Shown here piece by piece: positions 26,245 through 35,277 of a stretch of 64,000 nt of DNA. Location of the stretch: positions 62,001 through 126,000 of the forward strand of contig NZ_FNFM01000007.1 of NCBI RefSeq assembly GCF_900101095.1. The letters are read 5' to 3'. Position 1 is the stretch's first letter. Each line of letters opens with the position of its first letter. The notes beneath the pieces were generated by a model, which was given only the letters and a program-made list of their open reading frames with translations, had not been told where the DNA came from and did not search any database. The position numbers and the translations under genes are program-made. The stretch comes from Actinopolyspora mzabensis. Lineage in GTDB: Bacteria; Actinomycetota; Actinomycetes; Mycobacteriales; Pseudonocardiaceae.

Positions 26245-28304
26245 GCCAGCTCCGCTCCGAAGTTCTCCGCGCTCGGCGAAGCGTTCTCGCGACGCTGTAC
26301 CCAGTGGGTCAGCGCCGCCGCGGCCTGCTCCACCGGCACCTCGTTGAGCTGGCTCCCGTCGCGGAAGCGGAACGAGACCGCGTCGGCTTCGACGTCCTTG
26401 CCGCCCGCCAGCACCATGAACGGCACCTTCTGGGTGGTGTGGTTGCGGATCTTCTTCTGCATACGGTCGTCACCGCTGTCCAACTCGACCCGCAGTCCCC
26501 TGGAACGCAGCGTGTCGAAGACGCGCTCCAGGTGCGGCAGGTGCTCGTCGGCGATGGGGATCCCCACGGCCTGCACCGGTGACAGCCAGGCAGGGAACGC
26601 ACCGGCGTAGTGCTCGGTGAGAACACCGAAGAAGCGCTCGATGGAACCGAACAGCGCACGGTGGATCTTGATCGGGCGCCGCTTGGAACCGTCGGCGGCG
26701 GTGTACTCCAGATCGAACCGCTCCGGCAGGTCGTAGTCGACCTGGATCGTCGACATCTGCCAGCTCCTGCCGAGGGCGTCCTTGGCCTGCACGGAGATCT
26801 TCGGGCCGTAGAAGGCCGCGCCGCCCGGGTCCGGAACCAGTTCCAGCCCCGAGCTCTCGGCGGCCTCCCGCAACGAGTCGGTGGCACGCTGCCACTGCTC
26901 GTCGGTGCCCGAGTACTTCTCCTCGTTGCGGGTGGACAGCTCCAGGTAGAAGTCCTCCAGCCCGTAGTCACGCAGCAGGTCCAGCACGAACCCGAGCAGC
27001 GACTTCAGCTCGTCCTGCAACTGGTCCGGACTGCAGTAGATGTGCGCGTCGTCCTGGGTCATGCCGCGCACCCGGGTGAGGCCGTGCACCACCCCGGACT
27101 TCTCGTAGCGGTACACCGACCCGAACTCGAACAACCGCAGCGGCAGCTCACGGTAGGAACGCCCGCGCGAGCGGTAGATGAGGTTGTGGAACGGGCAGTT
27201 CATCGGCTTGAGGTAGTAGTCCTGCCCGGGTTTGCGCAGCTCCCCGTTCTCGTCGCGCTCCTCGTCGAGGTGCATCGGGGGGAACATGCCGTCGGCGTAC
27301 CAGCCGAGGTGCCCGGAGGTCTCGAAGAGCGCGCTCTTGGTGATGTGCGGCGAGTTGACGAACTGGTACCCGGCCTGCTCGTGCCTGCGCCGGGAGTAGT
27401 CCTCCAGTTCGCGGCGGATGATGCCGCCCTTGGGGTGGAACACCGGCAGGCCGGAGCCGACCTCCTCGGGGAAGGAGAACAGGTCCAGTTCCGCCCCGAT
27501 CCTTCGGTGGTCCCGGCGTTCCGCCTCGGCCAACCACTCCAGGTGCGCGTCGAGCGCTTCCTTGGACTCCCATGCGGTCCCGTAGATCCGCTGCAGCTGC
27601 CGGTTGCTCTGGTCGCCGCGCCAGTAGGCGGCCGCGACCCGGGTGAGCTTGAAGGCGGGGAGGAAACGGGTGTGCGGCACGTGCGGCCCCCTGCAGAGGT
27701 CGCCCCACACGGTCTCCCCGTGGCGGTCGATGTTGTCGTAGACGGTCAGCTCACCGTCGCCGACCTCCATGACCTCGCTGGTGTCGACCTCGTCGGAGCC
27801 GGACTTGAGATCGACGAGTTCGAGTTTGTAGGGCTCCGAGGCCAGTTCGGCACGCGCGTCGTCCAGCGACCCGTACTCGCGGCGCCGGAACTTCTGCCCG
27901 GACTTGACGAGCTGCTTCATACGCTTCTCCAGCGCCTGCAGGTCCTCCGGGGTGAACGGCCGGTCGACGTCGAAGTCGTAGTAGAAACCGTCCTTGACCG
28001 GCGGCCCGACACCCAGCTTGGCTTCGGGGAACAGCTGCTGCACGGCCTGCGCCAGCACGTGCGCGGTGGAGTGGCGGATGACGCTGCGCCCCTCCTCGGT
28101 GTCGGCCGCCACGGCCGCCACCTCGGTCTCGGTTTCGGGCACCCAGGCCAGGTCACGCAGTTGTCCCTCGTCGTCGCGCACGACGACGACCGCCTCGGGG
28201 CCCTTGGAAGGCAACCCCGCCTGCTGGACGGCGTCGCCGGCCGTAGTGCCCGCCGGTACCTTCACCCGGGATTCCTGCTGGGCTTGGGGCGGCGAGACTG
28301 ACAC
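26241..28304 (-). CDS. thrS: Threonine-tRNA ligase
   Basis: Charges tRNA-Thr. The 687-residue protein has an N-terminal TGS domain (about 12-70), the editing domain with [16 protein letters not shown] near 78-93 and CRGPHVPHT, the class II catalytic core with the zinc cysteine in MNCPFHN and motif 2 [11 protein letters not shown], and the C-terminal anticodon-binding domain. GTG at 28304 is preceded by TAGGAG. It heads the thrS-HIT unit. A hairpin lies in its leader at 28348-28393. Confidence 0.97.
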   Translation of the reverse strand: MSVSPPQAQQESRVKVPAGTTAGDAVQQAGLPSKGPEAVVVVRDDEGQLRDLAWVPETETEVAAVAADTEEGRSVIRHSTAHVLAQAVQQLFPEAKLGVGPPVKDGFYYDFDVDRPFTPEDLQALEKRMKQLVKSGQKFRRREYGSLDDARAELASEPYKLELVDLKSGSDEVDTSEVMEVGDGELTVYDNIDRHGETVWGDLCRGPHVPHTRFLPAFKLTRVAAAYWRGDQSNRQLQRIYGTAWESKEALDAHLEWLAEAERRDHRRIGAELDLFSFPEEVGSGLPVFHPKGGIIRRELEDYSRRRHEQAGYQFVNSPHITKSALFETSGHLGWYADGMFPPMHLDEERDENGELRKPGQDYYLKPMNCPFHNLIYRSRGRSYRELPLRLFEFGSVYRYEKSGVVHGLTRVRGMTQDDAHIYCSPDQLQDELKSLLGFVLDLLRDYGLEDFYLELSTRNEEKYSGTDEQWQRATDSLREAAESSGLELVPDPGGAAFYGPKISVQAKDALGRSWQMSTIQVDYDLPERFDLEYTAADGSKRRPIKIHRALFGSIERFFGVLTEHYAGAFPAWLSPVQAVGIPIADEHLPHLERVFDTLRSRGLRVELDSGDDRMQKKIRNHTTQKVPFMVLAGGKDVEADAVSFRFRDGSQLNEVPVEQAAAALTHWVQRRENASPSAENFGAELA

Positions 28305-28347
28305 GGTTACTCCTACGGTTTGCTGCTCGAACGAACGTGTGCCGGGA

Positions 28348-28393
28348 CCCGGTTCGGCGGAGCTCTCGGGGAGGAGCCCACCACCGAACCGGG
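28348..28393 (-). promoter_or_regulatory. Hairpin in the thrS leader
   Basis: Perfect 10-bp arms CCCGGTTCGG (28348-28357) and CCGAACCGGG (28384-28393) close a 26-nt loop, 43 nt upstream of the thrS start. No T-box sequence is visible. It could be a leader structure or a terminator for the gene upstream, which ends at 28526. Confidence 0.4.
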
Positions 28394-28525
28394 GAAACTC
28401 TCCTGTCGATGCTATCGGCCGCCGCCCCGGTCACCGCCATCCGGCTCGTGGGTCTCCCCACACCGGCTCGGCCCCGCACCGGCTCGGCTCCGCACCGGAC
28501 CGGCCGCGAACCCGTGGGGAGAGGC

Positions 28526-30715
28526 TCACCCCGCCCCCTCCAACGAGTCGGCGAGCACCTGTTCCACCTCACCGGCCGAGAACGGTGCACCCGCGTGGTG
28601 ACCCCGCACCGCTTGAACACCCTTCTCGCGCAGCCGTTCGGCCTGCCCGCGGGTGTCCACTCCACCGGCCACCACCGACATCCCCAACAACCGGGCGGCG
28701 GTGATCACGCTGTCGGCCAGGTGCTCGTCCAGGGGGTCGGACTCGGGCCGATCGGCGAGCCGGGTGAGGTACTGGCCCGAGATGTGCACCGAGGTCACCG
28801 GCAGTTCCCGCAACCTGCGCGTGTCGGTGTAGCGGGTACCGAAATCGCGGATCGCCAGACCCGCACCGAACTCGCGAACGATGCCGAGGGTGTCCACGGG
28901 ATCGCCGACGTCGTCGAACAGCGAGTCCTCCGGAACTCCCAGCCGCAGCCGATCCGCGGTTACTCCGCTGTCGGCGAGGATACTCCGGAAATCGTTCACC
29001 AGGTCCGGGTCTCGGAAATACCTTCCGGACAGCTCGACGACCGCGACGGGTGCGCGATCGCCCAACCAGTGCAACCAGCCACGGACGTGCTCACAGACCT
29101 GCCGCAACAACCAGTCGCTCAACCGAGTGATCATTCCGGTGTTCTCCGCCAGCTCGACGAAGTGTGACGGAGCGAGCTCACCGAGCTCGGGGTGGTCCCA
29201 GCGCGGTTCGGCGTGCACCGCCACGATGCGATCGTCGTCCAGGCTGCGTACCGGGTGGTACTCCACGAAGAACTCGTTGTTGTCCAACGCGGCGGGCATG
29301 GTGGCCGAGAGCTCGAACCTGCGACGCGCGGCGCTGTTGCGTTCCTCGTCGTAGAGCACCCACTGCGCCTTGCCCTCGTCCTTAGCGCGGTACAGCGTGA
29401 TGTCGGCCTCGCGCAGCAGCAGTTGCGCGTCGGTGCCCGCGACCGGTTGCTCCACCACTCCCGCGCTGGCGGAAGCCTTCAACTCGTGGCTGCCGATCCG
29501 CACGGGCTCCCGGATCACCTCCAGCGTTCGTTCCACGAGCGGCACCATGCCACCCGGCCCGTCGGTGTCCGGCACGAGCAGCACGAACTCGTCGCCGCCC
29601 ATCCGGGCGGCCAGCGCACCGCGCTGTTCGGCCACCTCCTGCATGCGCAGCGCCACGGTGCGCAGCAGCTCGTCGCCGATCGGATGCCCGAGGCTGTCGT
29701 TGATCGTCTTGAAACCGTCCAGATCGAAGTAGCAGATGCCGACGCGCCGGGCACCCGCACCGGGCGACAGGGCCTTGTCCATTTCCGTGTGCAGCCGGGT
29801 TCGGTTGGCCAGCCCGGTCAACGGATCGGTGGTCGCCTGCGTGTTGAGTCGCTCGTTGAGCAGTTGCAGGTCGGTGATGTCGGCGTAGAGCACCACCTGG
29901 TACTCCGGCTCACCGTCGGCGTCCCGTACCAGCGCACCGGAGACCTGGGTCCACACCAGCGACTCGTCGTCGGTGGTGAACGGGACCTCCACCATGAACC
30001 GCTCGTACACCTCCGCCACGAGCGCGTCCTGCTCGCCCTGGAAAACCTCCCGATGGTCGGGGTCGCACAGATCGAGGACACGGCACCCGAGCAGTTCCGA
30101 GCTGTCGGTGCGGAAGATCGTCCCCATCGACTCGTTGACGTCCTGCACCCGGCCGTCCAGATCCACGATGGCGATCCCCAGCGCGGAGGTGTCGAACACC
30201 GCCCGGAAACGCGCCTCACTGGCCCGCAGCGCTTCCTCGGCCACGTCCCGTGCGTCCCGCACCGCCCGCTGCACGAGCTCCTGATCGGCGAGCACCCGCC
30301 GCTTAGCCGCGGCGGCGAATCCCTCGCCGAACGAAGCCAGCAGTTCGTTCATCCGCTCGGCGGCCTCGCCCCGAACGGCTCCCAGCTCCCGAGCCAGCCC
30401 AGGCAGCCGCGAGCCGAGCAGTTCGAGCGTGCGACGCAGCGCGCGAGGGTCGACCAGGTGGACCCGGACCAGATCGGCGGCCACCCCGGTCACGTTTCCG
30501 GAGTGGAACGAGTCCGCTGTCAGCGCCCGCAGCAACCGTTCGGTGCGCTCTTCCAGGAACTCCCACAGCTCGGGACGTCCCATCGGCACGTAACTCGTGC
30601 CGATCACCACACGTGCCCAGTGGCGGGCGAACTCCGCCACTCGGGGGTCCCGCTCGGGCGTGGCCGCGGGTTCTTCGGGATCGGAACCACCCGGTTCCGA
30701 AGAAGTGTCGTTCAT
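28526..30715 (-). CDS. GGDEF diguanylate cyclase with PAS and degenerate EAL domain
   Basis: Soluble signalling protein of 729 residues. Order: an N-terminal helical region (about 25-160), a PAS domain (about 165-285), a GGDEF domain with intact RMGGDEF at 371-377, and an EAL-type domain from about 470. The GGDEF domain should make cyclic di-GMP; the inhibitory-site RxxD reads RGAL and looks lost. The EAL domain lacks its name motif (EPRW at 503-506) and the DDFGTG loop reads RDFGTR (623-628), so phosphodiesterase activity is unlikely and the domain may only bind the nucleotide or regulate. ATG at 30715. The gene follows a SAV2177-type methyltransferase by 4 nt, so the two form an operon. Confidence 0.92.
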   Translation of the reverse strand: MNDTSSEPGGSDPEEPAATPERDPRVAEFARHWARVVIGTSYVPMGRPELWEFLEERTERLLRALTADSFHSGNVTGVAADLVRVHLVDPRALRRTLELLGSRLPGLARELGAVRGEAAERMNELLASFGEGFAAAAKRRVLADQELVQRAVRDARDVAEEALRASEARFRAVFDTSALGIAIVDLDGRVQDVNESMGTIFRTDSSELLGCRVLDLCDPDHREVFQGEQDALVAEVYERFMVEVPFTTDDESLVWTQVSGALVRDADGEPEYQVVLYADITDLQLLNERLNTQATTDPLTGLANRTRLHTEMDKALSPGAGARRVGICYFDLDGFKTINDSLGHPIGDELLRTVALRMQEVAEQRGALAARMGGDEFVLLVPDTDGPGGMVPLVERTLEVIREPVRIGSHELKASASAGVVEQPVAGTDAQLLLREADITLYRAKDEGKAQWVLYDEERNSAARRRFELSATMPAALDNNEFFVEYHPVRSLDDDRIVAVHAEPRWDHPELGELAPSHFVELAENTGMITRLSDWLLRQVCEHVRGWLHWLGDRAPVAVVELSGRYFRDPDLVNDFRSILADSGVTADRLRLGVPEDSLFDDVGDPVDTLGIVREFGAGLAIRDFGTRYTDTRRLRELPVTSVHISGQYLTRLADRPESDPLDEHLADSVITAARLLGMSVVAGGVDTRGQAERLREKGVQAVRGHHAGAPFSAGEVEQVLADSLEGAG

Positions 30716-30719
30716 CGGA

Positions 30720-31526
30720 CTACACCTTGTGGCCGAGTGCGCCGTAGAGCAGCGAGCGCGCCGGGTCCTGCCAACGGTCCTCCTCGGTGTCCGGGCGCCA
30801 GTCCGGCACGTGGACCACTCCCGGCTCCACCAGTTCGAAGTCCGCCAGTAATTTCGCGACATCGGCGCGACTGCGGGCGATACCCGGATTACTGCTGTTG
30901 ATGTAGAGATCGATCAGGCTCTGGGTGAACTCGGGGTAGTCATCCCCTGTGACGTGCGAGAAGCCCAGGAAACTTCCCCGCGCCATCCGGTCGTGGTAAG
31001 CCCGGATGATCTCGGCGGGTCGCGCCGAGTCCGGCACGAAGTGGAACAGCGCGACCATCATCACGGCTATGGGCTCTTCCGGGTCCAGCAGGCGCGCGGC
31101 CTGTTCCGAGCCGAGGATCCCGTCGATCTCGGCCAGGTCCGCCTGGACGACATCGGCACGCTCGTTGCCCTGCAGGATCGTGCGGCTGTGCGCCACGGCC
31201 ACCGGCTCGTTGTCGACGTAGAGCACCCGCGACTCCGGATCGACCTCCTGGGCGATCTCGTGCACGTTGCCCACGGTGGGGATGCCGGAGCCGATGTCGA
31301 GGAACTGCCTGATCCCCTGTTGGAGGCAGTATCGGACCGCCCTGCGCAGGAAGGCCCGATTGTCCTGCGCCAGTGATTTGACGTGCGGCACCCGCTCCTC
31401 GGCCTTGCGGCCGAGCTCACGGTCGACCTCGAAGTTGTGCGAGCCACCCAGGTAGTAGTCGTAGCATCGCGCCGCACTGGCTGTCTCGAGATCCACGTCC
31501 GAGGGCAACCGACTGGGGTCGGTCAT
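30720..31526 (-). CDS. SAV2177/DUF574-type SAM-dependent methyltransferase
   Basis: 268-residue protein of a family expanded in mycelial actinomycetes, annotated as S-adenosylmethionine-dependent methyltransferases without known substrates. Landmarks are SAARCYDYYLGGSHNFEVDRE, NRAFLRRAVRYCLQQGIRQF, the motif I LDIGSGIPTVGNVHEIA and VLYVDNEPVAVAHS. ATG at 31526 follows a strong AAAGGAG. It is the first gene of a two-gene unit with the GGDEF protein. A second family member is at 58106-59077. Confidence 0.92.
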   Translation of the reverse strand: MTDPSRLPSDVDLETASAARCYDYYLGGSHNFEVDRELGRKAEERVPHVKSLAQDNRAFLRRAVRYCLQQGIRQFLDIGSGIPTVGNVHEIAQEVDPESRVLYVDNEPVAVAHSRTILQGNERADVVQADLAEIDGILGSEQAARLLDPEEPIAVMMVALFHFVPDSARPAEIIRAYHDRMARGSFLGFSHVTGDDYPEFTQSLIDLYINSSNPGIARSRADVAKLLADFELVEPGVVHVPDWRPDTEEDRWQDPARSLLYGALGHKV

Positions 31527-31934
31527 GGAAGCTCCTTTGGTCGTGGGCCACCAATGGCACCCCCCGATACCTCGGCCCAGTTGTGATTGGTCCGTCAGGT
31601 CCACGGTGCGCCCACCCCTCCCCGGCTTCACCGGGAGCACCACCGAGAGATCAACACGAATCCTATCCCTTACCCCACGCGCCTGATCACGCACGGTCGG
31701 TGCCCACCCCCATTCGATATGCCGTTACTCCGTTCGGGGGTGTAACCAGCATCACCCGTCCACATCGCGGGTCAGGCATTTAGGTATGCCTAAGCTGTTT
31801 CGGGAGGGTCGTATTCGCCGGGCGACCGACCGCGAGCCGAGGCGCTCGGCAGTGCGGAACGGGCGCCGGCCAGGCCCCGCCCACGAACCGACCTCAGTCA
31901 GCAACACGAGGGCACCGCGCCCAGGAGGACCGCC
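31527..31934. other. 408-nt divergent intergenic region
   Basis: This stretch separates the methyltransferase and fprA promoters. Apart from the iron-box candidate at 31780-31798 I see no gene or structured element. Confidence 0.5.
31780..31798. promoter_or_regulatory. IdeR/DtxR-like iron box upstream of fprA
   Basis: TTAGGTATGCCTAAGCTGT closely follows the IdeR/DtxR consensus TTAGGTTAGCCTAACCTAA in the first 14 positions. It lies about 140 nt upstream of the ferredoxin reductase start. I infer iron-dependent control; direct evidence is absent. Confidence 0.55.
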
Positions 31935-33281
31935 GTGAGCCATCCGCTTCGAGTAGCAGTGATCGGAGCCGGCCCCGCCGGCGTGTACGCCTCGGACATC
32001 CTGACCAAATCCGAAACGCCGGTCGAGATCGACCTGTTCGACAGAATGCCCGCCCCCTACGGACTGGTCAGGTACGGAGTCGCACCCGACCATCCCCGCA
32101 TCAAGGGCATCGTCAGTGCCCTGCACAAGGTGATGGACAAACCGGAGATCCGATTTTTCGGCAACGTGGAGTACGGCGTGGACTGCAAGCTGGCGGATCT
32201 GCGGCAGCACTACGACGCCGTCGTGTTCTCCACCGGAGCCGCCGACGACCGGGAGCTCGACATTCCGGGGATCGACCTGCCGCACAGCCACGGCGCTTCC
32301 GAGTTCATCTCGTTCTACGACGGGCACCCCGAGGCCCCTCGCGACTGGAACCTCGACGCGAGCAGCGTGGCCGTGCTCGGCGCGGGCAACGTGGCCCTCG
32401 ACATCGCGCGCGTGCTCGCCAAGCAGGCCGACGACCTGCTGAGCACAGAAATCCCGGACAACGTGTACAACGCGCTGCGCGACTCCTCGGTGACCGACGT
32501 GCACCTGTTCGCACGGCGCGGCCCCGCCCAGACCAAGTTCACTCCGCTGGAGCTGCGCGAGCTCGACCACCAGTCGGAGATGGAGCTGATCGTGCACCCC
32601 GAGGGCTTCGAGCTCGACGAGGCCAGCGAAGAGGCCATCAGGACCAACAACCAGGTCAAGTCCGTGGTCAAAACGCTGCAGGACTGGGCGCTGCGGGATC
32701 CGAAGGGCGACACCCGGCGGCGGCTGCACTTCCACTTCCTTCGGCGACCCGTCGAGGTACTCGGAACGGACCGGGTCGAAGGACTACGCACCGAGATCAT
32801 GGAGCTGGACGGCAACGGCTCGGTGAACGGCACCGGCGAGTTCGAGACCGTCGAGGTGCAGTCGGTCTACCGCGCTGTCGGCTACCTCAGCTCGGCGCTG
32901 CCGGACGTGCCCTTCGACAACCGTTCCGGCACGATCCCGCACGACGGGGGCCGGGTGCTGGACATGGACGGGGAGCACATCCCCGGCGTCTACACGACCG
33001 GCTGGATCAAGCGCGGCCCGGTGGGGCTCATCGGCCACACCAAGGGCGACGCGCTGGAAACCGTGAACAACATGCTGGCCGACATCACCGAGGCCGAGGG
33101 GCACGACGGGGAGGCCGTTCCGCGCATGCTGGCGGAACGCGGGGTGGCCTACACGACCTGGCAGGGCTGGAACATGCTGGACGAGCACGAACGCTCCCTC
33201 GGGGAACAGCGCGGCCGGGAGCGGATGAAGGTCGTCGAACGCGACGAGATGGTACGCCTCAGCCGCGACGACGAGAACTGA
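31935..33281 (+). CDS. fprA: FAD-dependent ferredoxin/adrenodoxin-type NADP+ reductase FprA
   Basis: Transfers electrons between NADPH and ferredoxin, for cytochrome P450s or iron-sulfur assembly. The 448-residue protein has the FAD motif VIGAGPAGVYAS near 9-20, APYGLVRYGVAPDHPRIK typical of the adrenodoxin reductase group, the NADP motif VLGAGNVALDIARVLA near 147-162, and C-terminal TTGWIKRGPVGLIGHTK. Start is GTG at 31935 after AGGAGG. The iron box upstream suggests induction under iron limitation. Confidence 0.95.
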   Translation: MSHPLRVAVIGAGPAGVYASDILTKSETPVEIDLFDRMPAPYGLVRYGVAPDHPRIKGIVSALHKVMDKPEIRFFGNVEYGVDCKLADLRQHYDAVVFSTGAADDRELDIPGIDLPHSHGASEFISFYDGHPEAPRDWNLDASSVAVLGAGNVALDIARVLAKQADDLLSTEIPDNVYNALRDSSVTDVHLFARRGPAQTKFTPLELRELDHQSEMELIVHPEGFELDEASEEAIRTNNQVKSVVKTLQDWALRDPKGDTRRRLHFHFLRRPVEVLGTDRVEGLRTEIMELDGNGSVNGTGEFETVEVQSVYRAVGYLSSALPDVPFDNRSGTIPHDGGRVLDMDGEHIPGVYTTGWIKRGPVGLIGHTKGDALETVNNMLADITEAEGHDGEAVPRMLAERGVAYTTWQGWNMLDEHERSLGEQRGRERMKVVERDEMVRLSRDDEN

Positions 33282-33429
33282 CGGAAACACCCCTGAGGCG
33301 GTGACACGGCACGCCACCGGCTGCCGGGAGCTCGACCGGAGTCGGTAACGCTCCTACCGTCCGACCGGAAGGGACGACCCGCGCCTCGCTCACAGGTGCG
33401 CGGGCCGGTCGGTCGGCTCGTGGAGCGGA

Positions 33430-34878
33430 GTGGCGATGGGCTGGGACTGGTTCTGGGCACCGGAGTACGGCCCGGCGCGGTTCGTGGTGCAGCGGTTGCT
33501 CGCGCTGTGCTACGCCATGGGCTTCCTGTGCGTGATCAACCAGTTTCCCGCCCTGCTCGGCTCGCACGGCCTCACCCCGACACCGCGGTTCCTGCGCAAC
33601 GTGGGCTTCCGTCGGTCTCCCAGTCTGTTCCACCTGTACTACTCCGACCGCTTCGTGCTGTGTTGCGGCTGGTTCGGGCTGCTGCTGAGCGTGGCCGCGT
33701 GCTGCGGGGTGCCGGACCTGCTTCCGATCTGGGCCTCGATGGCGGTGTGGTTCGTGCTGTGGGCGCTGTATCTGTCCGTGGTCAACATCGGGCGGATCTG
33801 GTACGCCTTCGGCTGGGAGTCGCTGCTGCTGGAAACCGGCTTTATCGCGGTGTTCCTCGGACCCGCCCACACGGAACCACCAGTGTTGGTGATCTGGCTG
33901 CTGTGCTGGCTGCTGTTCCGGGTCGAGTTCGGTGCCGGACTGATCAAGATGCGGGGTGACCCCTCCTGGCGTGACTTGAGCGCACTGCACCACCATCACG
34001 AGACACAGCCGATGCCCGGCCCGTTGAGCCGGGTGTTCCACCGGCTGCCCGGCGGGCTGCACAAGGTGGAGGTACTGGCCAACCACCTCACCCAGCTGGT
34101 GGTGCCCTTCGGACTGTTGGCACCGCAGCCGGTGGCCACGATCGCCGCGCTGATCATGATCGTGACGCAGGGCTGGCTGATGCTCAGCGGCAACTTCGCC
34201 TGGCTGAACCTGATCACCGTCACGCTGGCGTTCGCGGCGATGGACACCACGCTGCTCGGTTGGATTCCGGTGGACGCGCTCACACCGGGCTCGGTGGCCG
34301 GCACCGCCGGTCCGATGTGGTATCGGGCGACGGTGGCGGCCCTGACCGTGCTGATCGTCGTACTCAGCTACTGGCCGATCCGCAACATGATCGGGCGCGG
34401 CCAGGTGATGAACCGCAGCTTCAACAAGCTGCACCTGGCCAACACCTACGGCGCCTTCGGCAGCGTCACCCGGGTTCGGTTCGAGGTGGTGCTGGAGGGT
34501 TACGGCACGGACGGCGAATGGCGGGAGTACGGCTTCCGGGGCAAGCCCGGGGACGTGACGCGGCGTTCGCCGCAGGTGGCGCCGTATCACCTGCGGCTGG
34601 ACTGGCTGATGTGGTTCGTGGCGATCTCGCCGTCCTACGGGAGGGGATGGCTGGAACGGCTACTGGTGGCGATGCTGCGGGACGAACGGCGGATCCTGTC
34701 GCTGCTGCGGCACAACCCGTTCCGGGAGACCGCCCCGCGCTACGTCCGCGCCCGGCTGTTCCGGTACCGGTTCAGCACCGCGGCCGAGAAACGCGAGTCC
34801 GGCGTCTGGTGGGTGCGCGACCCGGTCTCCGAACTGATCCCCGCGGTGTCACTGGACGACGTTTCACCGAACGACTGA
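33430..34878 (+). CDS. Lipase maturation factor family membrane protein
   Basis: Membrane protein of 482 residues with about eight hydrophobic segments in the first 330 residues, including WYAFGWESLLLETGFIAVFL and the conserved FRVEFGAGLIKMRGDPSW segment near 168-180. The C-terminal soluble part (about 345-470) contains NTYGAFGSVTRVRFEVVLEG and SPSYGRGWLERLLVAMLRD. These match the LMF1 family, whose animal members help lipases fold in the endoplasmic reticulum; the bacterial role is unknown. GTG at 33430 follows GGAGCGGA; an in-frame ATG follows 6 nt later. Confidence 0.88.
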   Translation: MAMGWDWFWAPEYGPARFVVQRLLALCYAMGFLCVINQFPALLGSHGLTPTPRFLRNVGFRRSPSLFHLYYSDRFVLCCGWFGLLLSVAACCGVPDLLPIWASMAVWFVLWALYLSVVNIGRIWYAFGWESLLLETGFIAVFLGPAHTEPPVLVIWLLCWLLFRVEFGAGLIKMRGDPSWRDLSALHHHHETQPMPGPLSRVFHRLPGGLHKVEVLANHLTQLVVPFGLLAPQPVATIAALIMIVTQGWLMLSGNFAWLNLITVTLAFAAMDTTLLGWIPVDALTPGSVAGTAGPMWYRATVAALTVLIVVLSYWPIRNMIGRGQVMNRSFNKLHLANTYGAFGSVTRVRFEVVLEGYGTDGEWREYGFRGKPGDVTRRSPQVAPYHLRLDWLMWFVAISPSYGRGWLERLLVAMLRDERRILSLLRHNPFRETAPRYVRARLFRYRFSTAAEKRESGVWWVRDPVSELIPAVSLDDVSPND

Positions 34879-35230
34879 TCGACGCGTTCGGAGATCCCGC
34901 ACCCGTAGTATGTTCACCTGAAGCACGTTCTCACCGAGAACGAACGTAATCGGGATCGTCCCGTTGTCGGTCGTTGTCGTCCAACGATCCGACTTCGGGT
35001 CATACCTGCTGATCTTTCGAGAAATCACCGCGTTCGGCCGTTCGACGGCGTCCCGTTCCTCGTGGCTGGTCGGCTGTGCCGCATCGCCCCCCACCGGATG
35101 AGGACGTCGTGGAGGTGCGAGGTGTCGAAGTCCCGGGCGACTTCCCACAGCGCGCCCCGAAACTCTCACTCGAAGGCGGTTCGATCCTCCTCGTCGAGGA
35201 CGTCACGAGCGAGTTTCGATCGGCACGGGA
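34864..35230 (-). pseudogene. Decayed small gene(s), DUF6247-like remnant
   Basis: On the minus strand, a frame covering about 35230 to 35025 reads DVLDEEDRTAFE, a TGA stop at 35168-35166, then FRGALWEVARDFDTSHLHDV and LIRWGAM. The pattern resembles DUF6247 proteins, which often precede small toxin-like genes. A second frame, from about 35040 down to 34864, encodes DPKSDRWTTTTDNGTIPITF and VLGENVLQVNILRVRDL, which looks like true protein sequence but which I do not recognise. The in-frame stop and the frame change suggest a broken two-gene module, or one gene with a shift. The 3' end overlaps the end of the previous gene. Confidence 0.4.
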
Positions 35231-35277
35231 GCACCGGGGCGGCAGAAGGGCCGCACCAGCACGGGAGCGGCCTCGGC

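Noticed and set aside
28305-28525. T-box riboswitch in front of thrS
   Set aside because: The conserved T-box sequence and specifier arrangement are not visible; only a simple hairpin is present.
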